DNA of 64,000 nt from Massilia sp. HP4 (GCF_005222695.1 NZ_STGG01000064.1:186001-250000); one strand, 5' to 3'; counted from the stretch's first letter, positions 45,416 to 54,707 are shown. Program-made: numbers and translations. The notes: a model not told the origin generated them from the letters alone.

Positions 45416-46153
45416 TTATTCGAACAGCGGCACGATCGCCAAGGGCGCGTTATAGGTCAGCACCTTGGCGGTGGCCAGGCGCGTGGTAATCAGCTGCAGG
45501 GCAGCTCCCTCGACCGGCGCCTGTGCGAAGCGGTAGGTGACGAGCGGGAAATCGGCGTCGACGTCGCCGGCGAAGGCCGCGCCGCGCGTCGCCGCCAGGG
45601 CCACCAGATTGCCGCCCAGGCGCAGGTGCACGCTGGCCGCCTCGCCTTGCTTGGGGAAGACCAGGCGCACGCCGACGCATTGACGGCTACCCGCCGAGCG
45701 GTCGGCATAGCGGGCGAAAGCCAGCGCCTGTTCGCAGGCGGCGCGCAATTCGGTCATGTCATAGGCGCCGTCGGCGCGCAGCGCCAGCGAGACCCGCGGA
45801 CGAATCGTGAAGCCGCCCAGCGGACGATTCGGCGACAGCACGGCGTTCTCGTCGTATGCCGCCTTGAGCAGCGGCAGCGTGGTGCGCCCCAGCGCATCCA
45901 GCGCCAGGCCGGCCTGGACCGTGCGGCCTTTCATCACCAGCTGCACGCCCTGCTCCAGCACGCCTTTTTCGCGCGGCAGCACTTGCAGGTGGTTGTGCAG
46001 CAGGTTCTTGGGGCCACCATACTTATCGAATTGCACCATCGCGCGGTAGGCATCTCGATAGTTCACCCATTCCCCGGCGCTCGGCTGCGCCACGGCCATA
46101 CCGGCCGTCAGCAGCAGGGTCACGCAGGCGGTGAGGTGTGCGCGTCGCATCAT
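45416..46153 (-). CDS. Secreted hypothetical protein
   Basis: The 245-residue product starts with a signal peptide (LTACVTLLLTAGMAVAQP, cleavage near residue 23) and is periplasmic. Segments such as YRAMVQFDKYGGPKNLLHN and GGFTIRPRVSLALRADGAYD suggest a beta-rich fold; a single Cys pair is in LRAACEQ...RQCVG. No confident family. It follows the MipA gene with a one-base stop/start overlap (TGATG), so it probably works with it in the envelope. Confidence 0.72.
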   Translation of the reverse strand: MMRRAHLTACVTLLLTAGMAVAQPSAGEWVNYRDAYRAMVQFDKYGGPKNLLHNHLQVLPREKGVLEQGVQLVMKGRTVQAGLALDALGRTTLPLLKAAYDENAVLSPNRPLGGFTIRPRVSLALRADGAYDMTELRAACEQALAFARYADRSAGSRQCVGVRLVFPKQGEAASVHLRLGGNLVALAATRGAAFAGDVDADFPLVTYRFAQAPVEGAALQLITTRLATAKVLTYNAPLAIVPLFE

Positions 46154-46986
46154 CAGAACCGGTAGGCGAAGGCGGCCGAAACCGACACGTTGGTGGGCCG
46201 CTCGACGAGCGGGCTATTGCGGGTGCTGCCGACCAGGCGCGTGGCCTGGACATTGGTGACCAGCATCCAGGACGGGTTCAGGGCCCAGTTCCAGCGCGCG
46301 CCGACGCGCACATCCTTGATGCCGCCGCCCGGCCGGTACATGGGGTTGCCGCTGACCCGGGATTCGTCCCCGGTCACGCCGAAATAGGCGCGGCTGTAGT
46401 CGGCGTTGACGATGGTGGCGCCGGCATTGAACGAGAGCGTGTGCCGAGGCGCGAGCTGCACGGCCAGGCGCTGCACGCCCAGCTCCATGCGCGCGCCGTC
46501 GCGGTCATTGCCCGAGCCGAGCAGCACGCTGCTCGTCAGCCGCCATTCGGGCGCCAGGTAGTAGTTGAAGAAGAACCCGCCCTCGAGCCGGGTACTCACG
46601 TCTTTCATGCCGACCAGGCGGTTCTCGCTGCGCAGGAACTCCACCGGCGCGGTCGTGACACCGACCCCGTCGACGATCTTGCCGGAGCCGGATTCGTCGC
46701 GGTTGGCGTGGACCGTCAGCAGCGGCCCGTATTCGACCGTCGGACGGTTGGACAAATGCATCCCTGCGCTCATGCCGGAAATAAAAAAGCCATTGCTCCA
46801 TTGAACCTGGATCACTGGCAAGGCTGAAACCTTGTGACTGTCCGCCCCCTCGTAACGCGGCCGCGCGACGGCGCCCAGCCCTGCGTACATGTCGCGGCTG
46901 CCGTCGGGCATCGGGTTGGTGGCCGGTGTCTGCGCACTTGCTGCCGTGCTTGCAGCCGCCAGGGCCAGGGCGAAAAATGGTTTCAT
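46153..46986 (-). CDS. MipA/OmpV family outer-membrane protein
   Basis: The 277-residue protein has a signal peptide (MKPFFALALAAASTAASAQ). The beta-barrel features are alternating strands and a C-terminal aromatic residue (SVSAAFAYRF). Opening strands DMYAGLGAVARPRYEGADSH match MipA/OmpV. ATG 46986 is used because the signal peptide begins there. It leads a two-gene unit between a response regulator and its putative kinase; MipA-type genes are often controlled by such systems. Confidence 0.87.
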   Translation of the reverse strand: MKPFFALALAAASTAASAQTPATNPMPDGSRDMYAGLGAVARPRYEGADSHKVSALPVIQVQWSNGFFISGMSAGMHLSNRPTVEYGPLLTVHANRDESGSGKIVDGVGVTTAPVEFLRSENRLVGMKDVSTRLEGGFFFNYYLAPEWRLTSSVLLGSGNDRDGARMELGVQRLAVQLAPRHTLSFNAGATIVNADYSRAYFGVTGDESRVSGNPMYRPGGGIKDVRVGARWNWALNPSWMLVTNVQATRLVGSTRNSPLVERPTNVSVSAAFAYRF

Positions 46987-47187
46987 CGTGAAAGTGCTCG
47001 GAGAGTTCGTCTGTCGATATTTTACGTCGAGCAAGCTTCGCTCTCCCATCCCCGTATGACTATTCGATTGGTGACCGCGTCGCGTTTCCTGTGGAACGCG
47101 CGCCCGCCGTCACATCCTGGGGCCATTCTGTGCGGCGCGCTGGGCGCGGCGCTTCGGAATCGACCTGTGATCGCTTCCTACTTGAAT

Positions 47188-47221
47188 AAAAAAACCCACC
47201 GACACTTGCGCATCAGGTGGG
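47188..47221 (-). terminator. Orphan minus-strand terminator
   Basis: CCCACC/GGTGGG arms with a 15-base loop are followed on the minus strand by TTTTTTT. No gene precedes it on that strand within 200 bp; the only gene there (47432) is on the plus strand. It may end a small RNA or attenuate a long MipA leader. The rest of 46987-47431 shows nothing else recognisable. Confidence 0.6.
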
Positions 47222-47431
47222 CAAACGGAAAACCTGATGATGAGGAAGATGTTAATCGTTCGCCCCGCTGTCATTCAACCTTGAGATGTCGGCCAATTGT
47301 CGTCAATTTGTAAGCCATCCTGCGCCTCCCCCTTGCGGTCCACCGACGCGACCGTTGCGCCTGTACAATTCGGCCCGAGGAGACACCATGCAGCTGGCAG
47401 CGCCAAACCGACAGTCGAGCAGGACGCGATC

Positions 47432-48748
47432 GTGAACCGGATATTCTTCCGTTTCTTCGTGCTCGTCATGCTGTCGATCACGGCCGCCACCTTCGTCATC
47501 TACTTCGCGTTCGCGCGCCTGTTCGGCGACCCGCTGGACGACATTGCGCGGCGCCAGGCGGCGGCCCAGATCTTCCTGCTCGAACAGTATGTCGACCAGG
47601 CGCCCAGGGACGAATGGCTGACCCGCCTGAACAATGTGCGCGAAGTGTCCGACGCGCGCTACGACCTGATGCCGCTGGCACAAGCCCGGGACGCCCTTGG
47701 CGCCGGCCGGCGCGCCGACCTCGAACGCGGCGCCATCGTGATCGACGTGGGCAGCAAATCGTTCTACCGCCGGGTCGACCTCGATGGCGAACGCTATATC
47801 GGCAGCCAGGACGAGGTCTTGCATGCCCAGGACCTGCCGATCGATATCGGGCAGGCGCTCAAGATGGAGCTGCTGCGCTACGTGATCGTCGCCATCGCCC
47901 TGCTGGTGCCGATCGCGCTGTGGTCGCGCTCGCATTGGCAGGGCCTGCAATCGCTGTCGCGCATGGCCGACGAGTTCGGCGCCGGCAAGCTGTCGGTGAG
48001 GGCCCACCTGAAGCCGTCGGACACCGTCTATCCGCTGGGCGAGCGCATCAACCACATGGCCGGCCGCATCGAGGCATTGATGGAGTCGCAACGCAATCTG
48101 CTGCACTCGGTGTCGCACGAGCTGCGCACGCCGATCGCGCGCCTCGAGTTCGCGCTCGAGCTGCTCGATGCCAAGGCCAGGGATGCCGATTTGAGCCGCC
48201 GCATCGCGGCCATGGAAGGCGATTTGTCCGAGCTGAACAACCTGGTCAAGGAATTGCTCGATATGAGCAAGCTCGACAGCGCGCGCAGCCTGCAGGGCGC
48301 CGAGGCCGACCTGGACGCGCTGCTGCGCGACTGCTGCGCCACCCTGCCGCCCTCGCCGCAGCAAGTCGCCTGCGAGCTGGCACCGGGACTCGGCACGCTC
48401 GAACTCGATGCGCGCCTGCTGGCGCGCGCGGTCGGCAACCTGCTGCGCAATGCCCAAAAGTATGCGCAGGGGCGGATCGTGCTGTCGGCGCGGCGCGCGC
48501 CGGACCTGGTCGAGATCGCCGTCGACGACAATGGCCCCGGCATTCCCGCCGAAGAGCGCGACCGGATCTTCGACCCGTTCTACCGGCTCGACCGCAGCCG
48601 CGACCGCGCCACCGGCGGTTTTGGCCTGGGCCTGTCGATCGCGCAAAAGGCGGTGCTCTTGCATGGCGGGACCTTGCGGGTCGAGACATCTACCATGGGC
48701 GGGGCGCGCTTCGTGATCACGCTGCCGGCAAATAGCCCTAATAAATAA
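47432..48748 (+). CDS. Sensor histidine kinase (RstB-like)
   Basis: The 438-residue inner-membrane kinase has a first helix (FFVLVMLSITAATFVIYFAF), a ~100-residue periplasmic domain, a second helix (YVIVAIALLVPIALW), HAMP, and a dimerisation domain with the phospho-His in LLHSVSHELRTPIARLEF. The ATPase boxes follow (NLLRNAQKYA, DNGPGIP, GGFGLGLSIAQKAV). The start is GTG at 47432 with AGGA upstream. Similarity to RstB makes the response regulator at 44683 the likely partner. Confidence 0.9.
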   Translation: MNRIFFRFFVLVMLSITAATFVIYFAFARLFGDPLDDIARRQAAAQIFLLEQYVDQAPRDEWLTRLNNVREVSDARYDLMPLAQARDALGAGRRADLERGAIVIDVGSKSFYRRVDLDGERYIGSQDEVLHAQDLPIDIGQALKMELLRYVIVAIALLVPIALWSRSHWQGLQSLSRMADEFGAGKLSVRAHLKPSDTVYPLGERINHMAGRIEALMESQRNLLHSVSHELRTPIARLEFALELLDAKARDADLSRRIAAMEGDLSELNNLVKELLDMSKLDSARSLQGAEADLDALLRDCCATLPPSPQQVACELAPGLGTLELDARLLARAVGNLLRNAQKYAQGRIVLSARRAPDLVEIAVDDNGPGIPAEERDRIFDPFYRLDRSRDRATGGFGLGLSIAQKAVLLHGGTLRVETSTMGGARFVITLPANSPNK

Positions 48749-48767
48749 ACGGATTCGTTTACTTATT
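48740..48767. promoter_or_regulatory. Palindrome at the kinase stop / exporter promoter
   Basis: Twelve-base arms AATAAATAAACG and CGTTTACTTATT (one mismatch, four-base centre) span the kinase stop codon. The site is 47 bp upstream of the MFS gene. With no T-run following, an operator is more likely than a terminator. Confidence 0.5.
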
Positions 48768-48813
48768 GTCGAGCCGGGCGTAAGCTGGGCGGGTTGCCAA
48801 TTCCATCACTGCC

Positions 48814-50025
48814 ATGAACGAACGCCTGCTGATCGGCACCCTGTGCGGCCTGGGACTCTTGTCCACCGTCGGGGCGTCCCTCCCCTACCCGATGCTGGCG
48901 CCGCTGTTCGCCGACGGCAATGTCAATGGCCTCAACAGTTTCCTCGGCCTGCCGCCCAAGCTGCTGCTGGGCATCGCCCTGATGATCAATCCAGTCGGCC
49001 TGCTGATCGGCAGCGCGGTGCTGGGGCCGCTGTCGGACGGCTTCGGCCGCCGGCGCGCCCTGCTCCTGACCACGGTCGGGGCGGCCGTGGGCCACCTGCT
49101 CACGGCAGTCGCGATGGTGATGGAATCGTACCTGCTGTTCCTGGCGGCGCGCTTCTTCACCGGTCTGCTGGAAGGCAATGGCGCGGTGATGCGGGCGCTG
49201 GTCATCGAGCGCATCAAGGGGCCGCTGCGCAACCACGCGCTGTCATGGCTCAACGGCGCGTTCAACCTGGGTTGGCTGGTCGGCCCGCTGCTGGCCGGCT
49301 TCACCATGGCGCTGGGGCCCGAACTGCCGTTCTACATCGCCGCCGTTGCCCTGCTGCTGGGCACGGTGGGCGTCCTGGTCTCGATCCCGCCCACGCCATC
49401 CGCGCCGCACGCGCACCGCTGGTGGACGGTGGCGCGCGACCGCCACGCACTGACCCTGCTGCGCCACCCGCCGCTGCGCACCTTGTTCACTGTCCACCTG
49501 GGCTATTGCTGCGGCGTCGCCGCGCTGTACGAGTTCTTTCCGCTGTGGCTGGTGGACGTGGGCGGCTACGATGCGCGCCAGATCGCCGTCGTGAACATGG
49601 GCATGTGCGCGCTGATGACGACGGCCGCCCTGTTCGCCGGCCACGCCAGCCAGGTCGAGGGCCGCCTGCGCGCCGGCTGGTATGCGGCCATGGCGGCGGT
49701 CGCCGTGCTGTGCGTGGGATTCGGCAACCTGTGGGTCGGCATCGCCGGCATCGTCCTGTTCGGCGCGCCGCATGCCTTCTACAACACCGCCCTGCAAACC
49801 TGGTCGGCAGACGAATTCGCGCTGCATGGCCAGGGTTCCGTGATGGCCCTGCTGTCGACCATCTTTTGCCTGGCCAATATCCTGATGGCGCTGGCAGGTG
49901 CGGTGCTGACCCTGATCGATACCCGCCTGGTGCTGGTAGTCGGCGGCCTGCTGGCCGCCTGGGCCTCGGTGGCCCTGCGCCGCTGGAGCGCGCGCAGCCC
50001 GCATCCCCACCTGGAGAACGCATGA
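48814..50025 (+). CDS. MFS transporter
   Basis: The 403-residue protein has about 12 membrane helices and the MFS A-motif LGPLSDGFGRRRALLLTT after helix 2. It resembles drug or small-molecule exporters; the substrate is unknown. Its stop overlaps the start of a transcriptional regulator (ATGA), suggesting the regulator controls it. Confidence 0.88.
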   Translation: MNERLLIGTLCGLGLLSTVGASLPYPMLAPLFADGNVNGLNSFLGLPPKLLLGIALMINPVGLLIGSAVLGPLSDGFGRRRALLLTTVGAAVGHLLTAVAMVMESYLLFLAARFFTGLLEGNGAVMRALVIERIKGPLRNHALSWLNGAFNLGWLVGPLLAGFTMALGPELPFYIAAVALLLGTVGVLVSIPPTPSAPHAHRWWTVARDRHALTLLRHPPLRTLFTVHLGYCCGVAALYEFFPLWLVDVGGYDARQIAVVNMGMCALMTTAALFAGHASQVEGRLRAGWYAAMAAVAVLCVGFGNLWVGIAGIVLFGAPHAFYNTALQTWSADEFALHGQGSVMALLSTIFCLANILMALAGAVLTLIDTRLVLVVGGLLAAWASVALRRWSARSPHPHLENA

Positions 50026-50660
50026 ATACGCCAGAGCGCATCCTGCTGCAAATTAAAATGCGCGGTCCGCAGACCGCGCAGGCCCTGGCCGACCAACTGG
50101 GCCTGACCTCGATGGGTGTGCGCCGCCACCTGGAGCAGGCCCAGGACAAGGGCCTGGTCGAGAGCCATGACAGCAGCGGCAAGGTCGGCCGCCCGGTACG
50201 GCGCTGGGGTTTGAGCGAGGCCGGTCATGCGCGCTTTCCCGATCGCCATGCCGAGCTGACGGTCGACCTCATCGGGCAGGTGCAGGCGCTGTTCGGGCCG
50301 CAAGCCATGGAGCGCCTGATCGCCGCCCGCGAACAGGCCAGCGAGGCCTTGTACCGCAGCCGGCTCGATGAAGTGGAAGCCGGGGCGCCGCTGGCGCGGC
50401 GGGTCGAGGCGCTGGCCCGGGTGCGCGACGAAGAAGGCTATATGGCCGAGGCGCAAGCGCAGGAAGATGGCGGCGTCTTGCTGGTCGAGCACCATTGCCC
50501 GATCTGCGCGGCGGCCACGATGTGCCAGGATTTCTGCCGCTCGGAGCTGGAGGTATTCCAGCGGGTGCTGGGGCCGGACGTGAAAGTGGTCCGGATCGAG
50601 CACCAGTTGGCCGGAGCGCGGCGCTGCGCCTATGCGGTCACGCCGCACGTACCCGGATGA
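50022..50660 (+). CDS. COG2345-type transcriptional regulator with C-terminal cysteine cluster
   Basis: The 212-residue protein has an N-terminal winged helix (TAQALADQLGLTSMGVRRHL). The C-terminus has HHCPICAAATMCQDFC and a later RRCAYAV; the spacing resembles SufR-type regulators that hold an Fe-S cluster. It could therefore be a redox or iron-sensing repressor of the co-transcribed MFS gene. The cluster is inferred from cysteines only. Confidence 0.85.
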   Translation: MNTPERILLQIKMRGPQTAQALADQLGLTSMGVRRHLEQAQDKGLVESHDSSGKVGRPVRRWGLSEAGHARFPDRHAELTVDLIGQVQALFGPQAMERLIAAREQASEALYRSRLDEVEAGAPLARRVEALARVRDEEGYMAEAQAQEDGGVLLVEHHCPICAAATMCQDFCRSELEVFQRVLGPDVKVVRIEHQLAGARRCAYAVTPHVPG

Positions 50661-50664
50661 GAAA

Positions 50665-50693
50665 ACGGCGTCCGCAAGGGACGCCGTCTTGTT
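50665..50693. terminator. Bidirectional terminator between the regulator and a hypothetical gene
   Basis: ACGGCGTCC/GGACGCCGT stem with a five-base loop; CTTGTT follows on the plus strand and TTTTC on the minus strand. The flanking genes are convergent. Confidence 0.75.
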
Positions 50694-51038
50694 CTACTTC
50701 CGGGTATCGATCCGGCCGTCGTGGTCGGGATGCGAGCGTACATGGGTCGCGCCGTACCAGAGGTGTTCCCACCAGTGATCGCGCGAACGCACGGTCGCCA
50801 GGCATTTCTTGTCGAACCCTTCCTTGAACACCGTATCAGGGCAGAGGTTCGACGCCATCGCGTGGCGCTGGTTTTCGGCATGCACGAGCGCGATGCCGAA
50901 CCAGAGGGTGGTCAGGACGAAGATCAGCGCCAGCGACCACGCGATGTGATTCACGTTACTGGTCTCGAACAAGGTTTCCTCTTTGGGTCGTGACCCTTCA
51001 TAGATCTTGAGGATCTCGCCTTCGACTTTGTCGCTCAT
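50694..51038 (-). CDS. Single-pass membrane hypothetical protein
   Basis: The 114-residue protein has a cytoplasmic N-terminus, one transmembrane helix (WSLALIFVLTTLWFGIALV, residues ~34-52), and a ~60-residue outer part with two cysteines (NLCPDTVF, KKCLATV) that could form a disulphide. Its start overlaps the dsbA stop by four bases, so the thiol oxidase and this periplasmic-facing protein are co-translated. No family was recognised. Confidence 0.75.
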   Translation of the reverse strand: MSDKVEGEILKIYEGSRPKEETLFETSNVNHIAWSLALIFVLTTLWFGIALVHAENQRHAMASNLCPDTVFKEGFDKKCLATVRSRDHWWEHLWYGATHVRSHPDHDGRIDTRK

Positions 51039-51697
51039 TTTTCCTTGGCTGCCTTCGCCACCAGTGCGTCGAGGACCTGGCCGGTGGCCGACATCAGCTG
51101 GCCCATGTCCTGGATCTTGTTCGATTGCGCCACCGTGGCCGGCGACACGACGTATTTACCGTCGATGATGACGGTCGGGGTGCTGCTGACCTTGTAGGCT
51201 TCGGCGATCTGCGGCAGGCGCTTGAGCTTGGTCTGCACGCCGAACGAGTTCCACGCTTCGGTGAACTTGGCCTTGTCCAGGCCGTTCGAGGTGGCCCAGG
51301 CGATGATGTCGTCGTCCTTCATCAGGCGCTTGCGCTCGACGTGCACGGCGCGGAACACGCGGTGATGGTATTCCTCGAGCTTGCCCATGGCGTCGAGCGT
51401 CAGGAACAGGCGGGCTTCTGGATCGGTGGCGCCCTGGAACGGCAATGGGATGCGGCGCATCACGATGTTGTCGCCTTGCTTTTTGACCCAGTTCACCAGG
51501 CTCGGTTCGAACGCGTTGCACGCGCCGCAGTGGTAGGCAAAGAACTCGACCACTTCAACCTTCTTGCCCACCGTCTGGGTCGGCTGTGGCGAAGCCAGCA
51601 CGGTGTATTCGGCGCCAACCTGGGGGTTGGTCGGCGTGGCATTGGCGAAACCGGCGACCAGGGCAGCGGCAACGAGGGCGAAACGCAGGGTGCGCAT
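51035..51697 (-). CDS. dsbA: Thiol:disulfide interchange protein DsbA
   Basis: The 220-residue periplasmic oxidase introduces disulphides. A signal peptide (TLRFALVAAALVAGFANA) precedes a thioredoxin fold with the active site FAYHCGACNAFEP. The cis-Pro loop is SSTPTVIIDG. The dipeptide in CxxC is Gly-Ala rather than Pro-His. ATG 51697 has GGAAGGAT upstream; longer upstream residues are not part of the family. Confidence 0.94.
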   Translation of the reverse strand: MRTLRFALVAAALVAGFANATPTNPQVGAEYTVLASPQPTQTVGKKVEVVEFFAYHCGACNAFEPSLVNWVKKQGDNIVMRRIPLPFQGATDPEARLFLTLDAMGKLEEYHHRVFRAVHVERKRLMKDDDIIAWATSNGLDKAKFTEAWNSFGVQTKLKRLPQIAEAYKVSSTPTVIIDGKYVVSPATVAQSNKIQDMGQLMSATGQVLDALVAKAAKEK

Positions 51698-51841
51698 AAA
51701 ATCCTTCCAAAAGAATGAACGAACGACCGCGAGATTACCACTTTTTGCGGATCCCCTGTCCCCGCGGCCCAATTTATTGCATTTGCTTACGGCTGAAACA
51801 AGCGTGTGGTGACTTTCACTATACGTTGGCGGCCGAAATGG

Positions 51842-52726
51842 TCAAGGAACGGACGAACGCCGCCCGCGCGCCTCTTCGAGCATCGCGCACAGCTTCGCCG
51901 CGCCCTCGGCCGTGCGCGGCCCCGCCCGGTTGGTCAAATCGCCATCGATAGTGAAGATATTGCCCCGCCTCACGGCCGTCATGCCCTTGAACGATTGCCA
52001 CATCTTCCCGCCCGGATCGGATGGGTTGTCGCGCCCGCCGACCAGGATGACTTCGGGGTCGGCCTCGATCACCGCTTCGACGCCGACTTCGGGGGCGATC
52101 GTCTTCAGGGCTCCGAACAGATTGCGCCCGCCGCACAGGCGCAGCATGTCGCCGGCGATGTGGTCGTCGTTGAGCGTGTAGAGCGGCTTGGGCCAGACCT
52201 GGTAGAACACGGTCACTGGCGGGCGCGCCGCATAGCGCGCCTTGAGCGCCGCGATGCGGGCCCGGTAATCCTGCGCCGCAGCCTGCGCGGCCGGCTCGGT
52301 GCCGAGCAGCCGGCCCAGGCGCAGCAGGCTCTCGCCGATCTGGTCCAACCGTCCCGGCTCGCTGTGAAAGACCGGGATGCCAAGGCGCTCGAGCTGCTCG
52401 ACCTGGCGCACCGGATTGCCGCTATGCCAGACCACCAGCAGGTCGGGCTTGAGCGCCAGCACGCGTTCGAAATCGAGCTTGTTATAGCTGCCGACCTGGG
52501 GCAGCTTCCTGGCCGCCTCCGGGTAGTCGCTATAGTTGACGGCGCCGACCAGGCGCGCGCCGCCGCCGGCCGCGTACAGCAGCTCGGTGACATGCGGCGC
52601 CAGCGACACCACCCGCCGCGCCGGCTGCGCCAGGGTGACCGTACGGCCGACATCGTCGACCACCGTGACGCTGGCGCCGGCGACCGCCGGCAGCACGGCC
52701 AGGAACAGCGCAGTCAGCCGCTTCAT
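51842..52726 (-). CDS. btuF: Cobalamin-binding periplasmic protein (BtuF-like)
   Basis: The 294-residue solute-binding protein has a signal peptide and a class III fold (RRVVSLAPHVTELLYAAG; VVWHSGNPVRQVEQLERLG). It begins five bases after the btuB-like gene under the same riboswitch, so cobalamin is the probable ligand. No btuC/btuD genes are in the window. Confidence 0.87.
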   Translation of the reverse strand: MKRLTALFLAVLPAVAGASVTVVDDVGRTVTLAQPARRVVSLAPHVTELLYAAGGGARLVGAVNYSDYPEAARKLPQVGSYNKLDFERVLALKPDLLVVWHSGNPVRQVEQLERLGIPVFHSEPGRLDQIGESLLRLGRLLGTEPAAQAAAQDYRARIAALKARYAARPPVTVFYQVWPKPLYTLNDDHIAGDMLRLCGGRNLFGALKTIAPEVGVEAVIEADPEVILVGGRDNPSDPGGKMWQSFKGMTAVRRGNIFTIDGDLTNRAGPRTAEGAAKLCAMLEEARGRRSSVP

Positions 52727-52730
52727 GGCG

Positions 52731-54689
52731 TCAGAAGTCGTAGCGCAGCGACAGCTTGAGCTGGCGGCCGGCGCTCGGATAGATGCCGGCGCGGCAGCTG
52801 AAAGCCTGGCTGAAGTACTGGCGGTCGGCCAGGTTCAGGCCCGAGATCGCCGCTTCCCACGGACCGAAGCGGCGCGCATAGCGGGCGTCGACCGTGGTGA
52901 ACGACGGCATGCGGGTGCTGCAGCTATTGGTGAAATCGTCGCCATAGCGCTGGCTGTCGACCCACTGGGCGCCGATGTCGGCGGTCTGGCCGTCGCCCGG
53001 CGTCCAGGCCAGGCGCGCGGTGACGACGTGCTTCGGCACCAGCACCATGTCGCGGCCGGCGTTCGGGCCGTCGCGGAACTCGGCCTGCACGTATTGCCAC
53101 GAGCCGGTAAGGCGCCAGGCGTCGGCCAGGACCGCTTGCCCTTCCACTTCCACGCCCTGGCGGCGGGTCGGGTCGAGATTGGTGTTGGCGCCAAAGCCGA
53201 TGGTCGGATCGTAATAGATCTCATTGGTCAGGCGGTGGCGGAACACACGCGCGGTCGCCTTCCTCGCTTCATTGCCGGCGGCCACGCCCAGCTCCAGGTC
53301 GCGCGAAGTCTGCGGCTCCAGCACGTCCAGCGTCGAGCGGAAACTGTTTTCATCGATATTGGCGATGCGGTAGCTGCGGCCGGCCTTGGCGAACACGGTC
53401 ACCAGCGGCACCACGTCGATGCTGCCTTCGACGGTCCAGGCATTGAGCGACTGCTTGCGGTGCTCGCCCACGACCGGCGGGAATGCGAGTGGGTCGCTGT
53501 AGTCCTTTTCGAAGCGTTCGTGGCGGCCACCGAGCGCCAGGCGGGCGTTATGCGGGGCATTCCAGCGCAGCTCGTCGCGCAGGTAGAAGGCTTTCGAGTC
53601 CTGGCGCGCGGCGCCGGCCGAGAAGCTGGAGGTGACGTCGCGTTCCCAGCGCATCAGGTCGATGCCGGTCACGAATTCGTTGCGCTTGTCGCCGAAATCG
53701 TGGGTGTGGCGCAGGCGCGGCGAGAACTGGGTCTGCTCGGCTTCGTAGCGTGAGGCCGAGGTGCCCCAGTCCGACACATAGGTCGCGCTGACGTCGCGCT
53801 CGCGGTGCGACAGCTCGGCGGCCAGCTCGAGCGCGCCGACGCGGTGTTCGATGAAGGCGGTCACGCGGTCGGTGTCGAGCGAGCCGAAGTCGTTCGGCGT
53901 ATTGCTCCGGGTCGGCACCGACAGGAATTCCGCTTCCGTCAAGGAGCCTGGCAGGCGCGAGTCGGAACGCGAGGTTTCGAAACGCAGGCCGGCGCGGCCG
54001 TTGGGCGCGTAGGCGTACTGCAGGCCGCCACTGAAGCTGGTTTGCTCGTACTTGTTGTTGTCGCGGTAGTTATCGGTGCGGCGGTCGCTTACCGCGGCGT
54101 CGAACGACCATGGCCCGGCGCCGTGCGCGATCGACGCGCGCAGGTCGAGGTGGTCGAAACGGCCGCCTTCGATAAAGAGGGAGCCGTGGGTCCCCGCGCC
54201 CGTGCCGCGGCGGGTAACGATATTGACCACGCCGCCGGTCGCGCCATCGCCATACAGCACGCTGCTGCCACCGCGCGTGATCTCGATGCGCTCGACGGTG
54301 TCGACGGGAATGGTCGACAGCACGGTATGGGCCAGCTCGTTCTCGTTCAGGCGCACGCCGTCGACCAGCACCACCGTGTTCTGGGCGCTATTGGTGCCAA
54401 AGCCGCGCAGGTCGAGGCCGAAGTCGGGCGAGCCGTCCAGGCTCTGGCGGCCGAACACGCCGCCGATCTTGCGGATCGCGGCATTCACGTCGCCAGCGCC
54501 GGCACTGCGGATCTGCTCGGCGGTGATGACGGTGGCGCCGATCGGCGTGGCCTGGGCCGGGAAGCGCGGGCCGGTGATGACGATCGACGGCAGGGTGTCC
54601 TGGGCGGCGACATGGGGAGCGATGGCGGAAAGGGCGAAGGCGCAGGCCAATGCGAGTGGCGCGCGGCGCGGTGCGGCAGCAAGAATCAT
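52731..54689 (-). CDS. btuB: TonB-dependent cobalamin receptor (BtuB-like)
   Basis: The 652-residue outer-membrane receptor has a signal peptide, a TonB-box region (TLPSIVITGPRFP), a plug domain (RSAGAGDVNAAIRKIGGVFG, RGGSSVLYGDGATGGVVNI) and a 22-stranded barrel ending in KLSLRYDF. A cobalamin riboswitch lies directly upstream. ATG 54689 is preferred over an upstream frame that runs into the riboswitch. Confidence 0.92.
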   Translation of the reverse strand: MILAAAPRRAPLALACAFALSAIAPHVAAQDTLPSIVITGPRFPAQATPIGATVITAEQIRSAGAGDVNAAIRKIGGVFGRQSLDGSPDFGLDLRGFGTNSAQNTVVLVDGVRLNENELAHTVLSTIPVDTVERIEITRGGSSVLYGDGATGGVVNIVTRRGTGAGTHGSLFIEGGRFDHLDLRASIAHGAGPWSFDAAVSDRRTDNYRDNNKYEQTSFSGGLQYAYAPNGRAGLRFETSRSDSRLPGSLTEAEFLSVPTRSNTPNDFGSLDTDRVTAFIEHRVGALELAAELSHRERDVSATYVSDWGTSASRYEAEQTQFSPRLRHTHDFGDKRNEFVTGIDLMRWERDVTSSFSAGAARQDSKAFYLRDELRWNAPHNARLALGGRHERFEKDYSDPLAFPPVVGEHRKQSLNAWTVEGSIDVVPLVTVFAKAGRSYRIANIDENSFRSTLDVLEPQTSRDLELGVAAGNEARKATARVFRHRLTNEIYYDPTIGFGANTNLDPTRRQGVEVEGQAVLADAWRLTGSWQYVQAEFRDGPNAGRDMVLVPKHVVTARLAWTPGDGQTADIGAQWVDSQRYGDDFTNSCSTRMPSFTTVDARYARRFGPWEAAISGLNLADRQYFSQAFSCRAGIYPSAGRQLKLSLRYDF

Positions 54690-54707
54690 GATGAATGTGG
54701 TCTCGGT

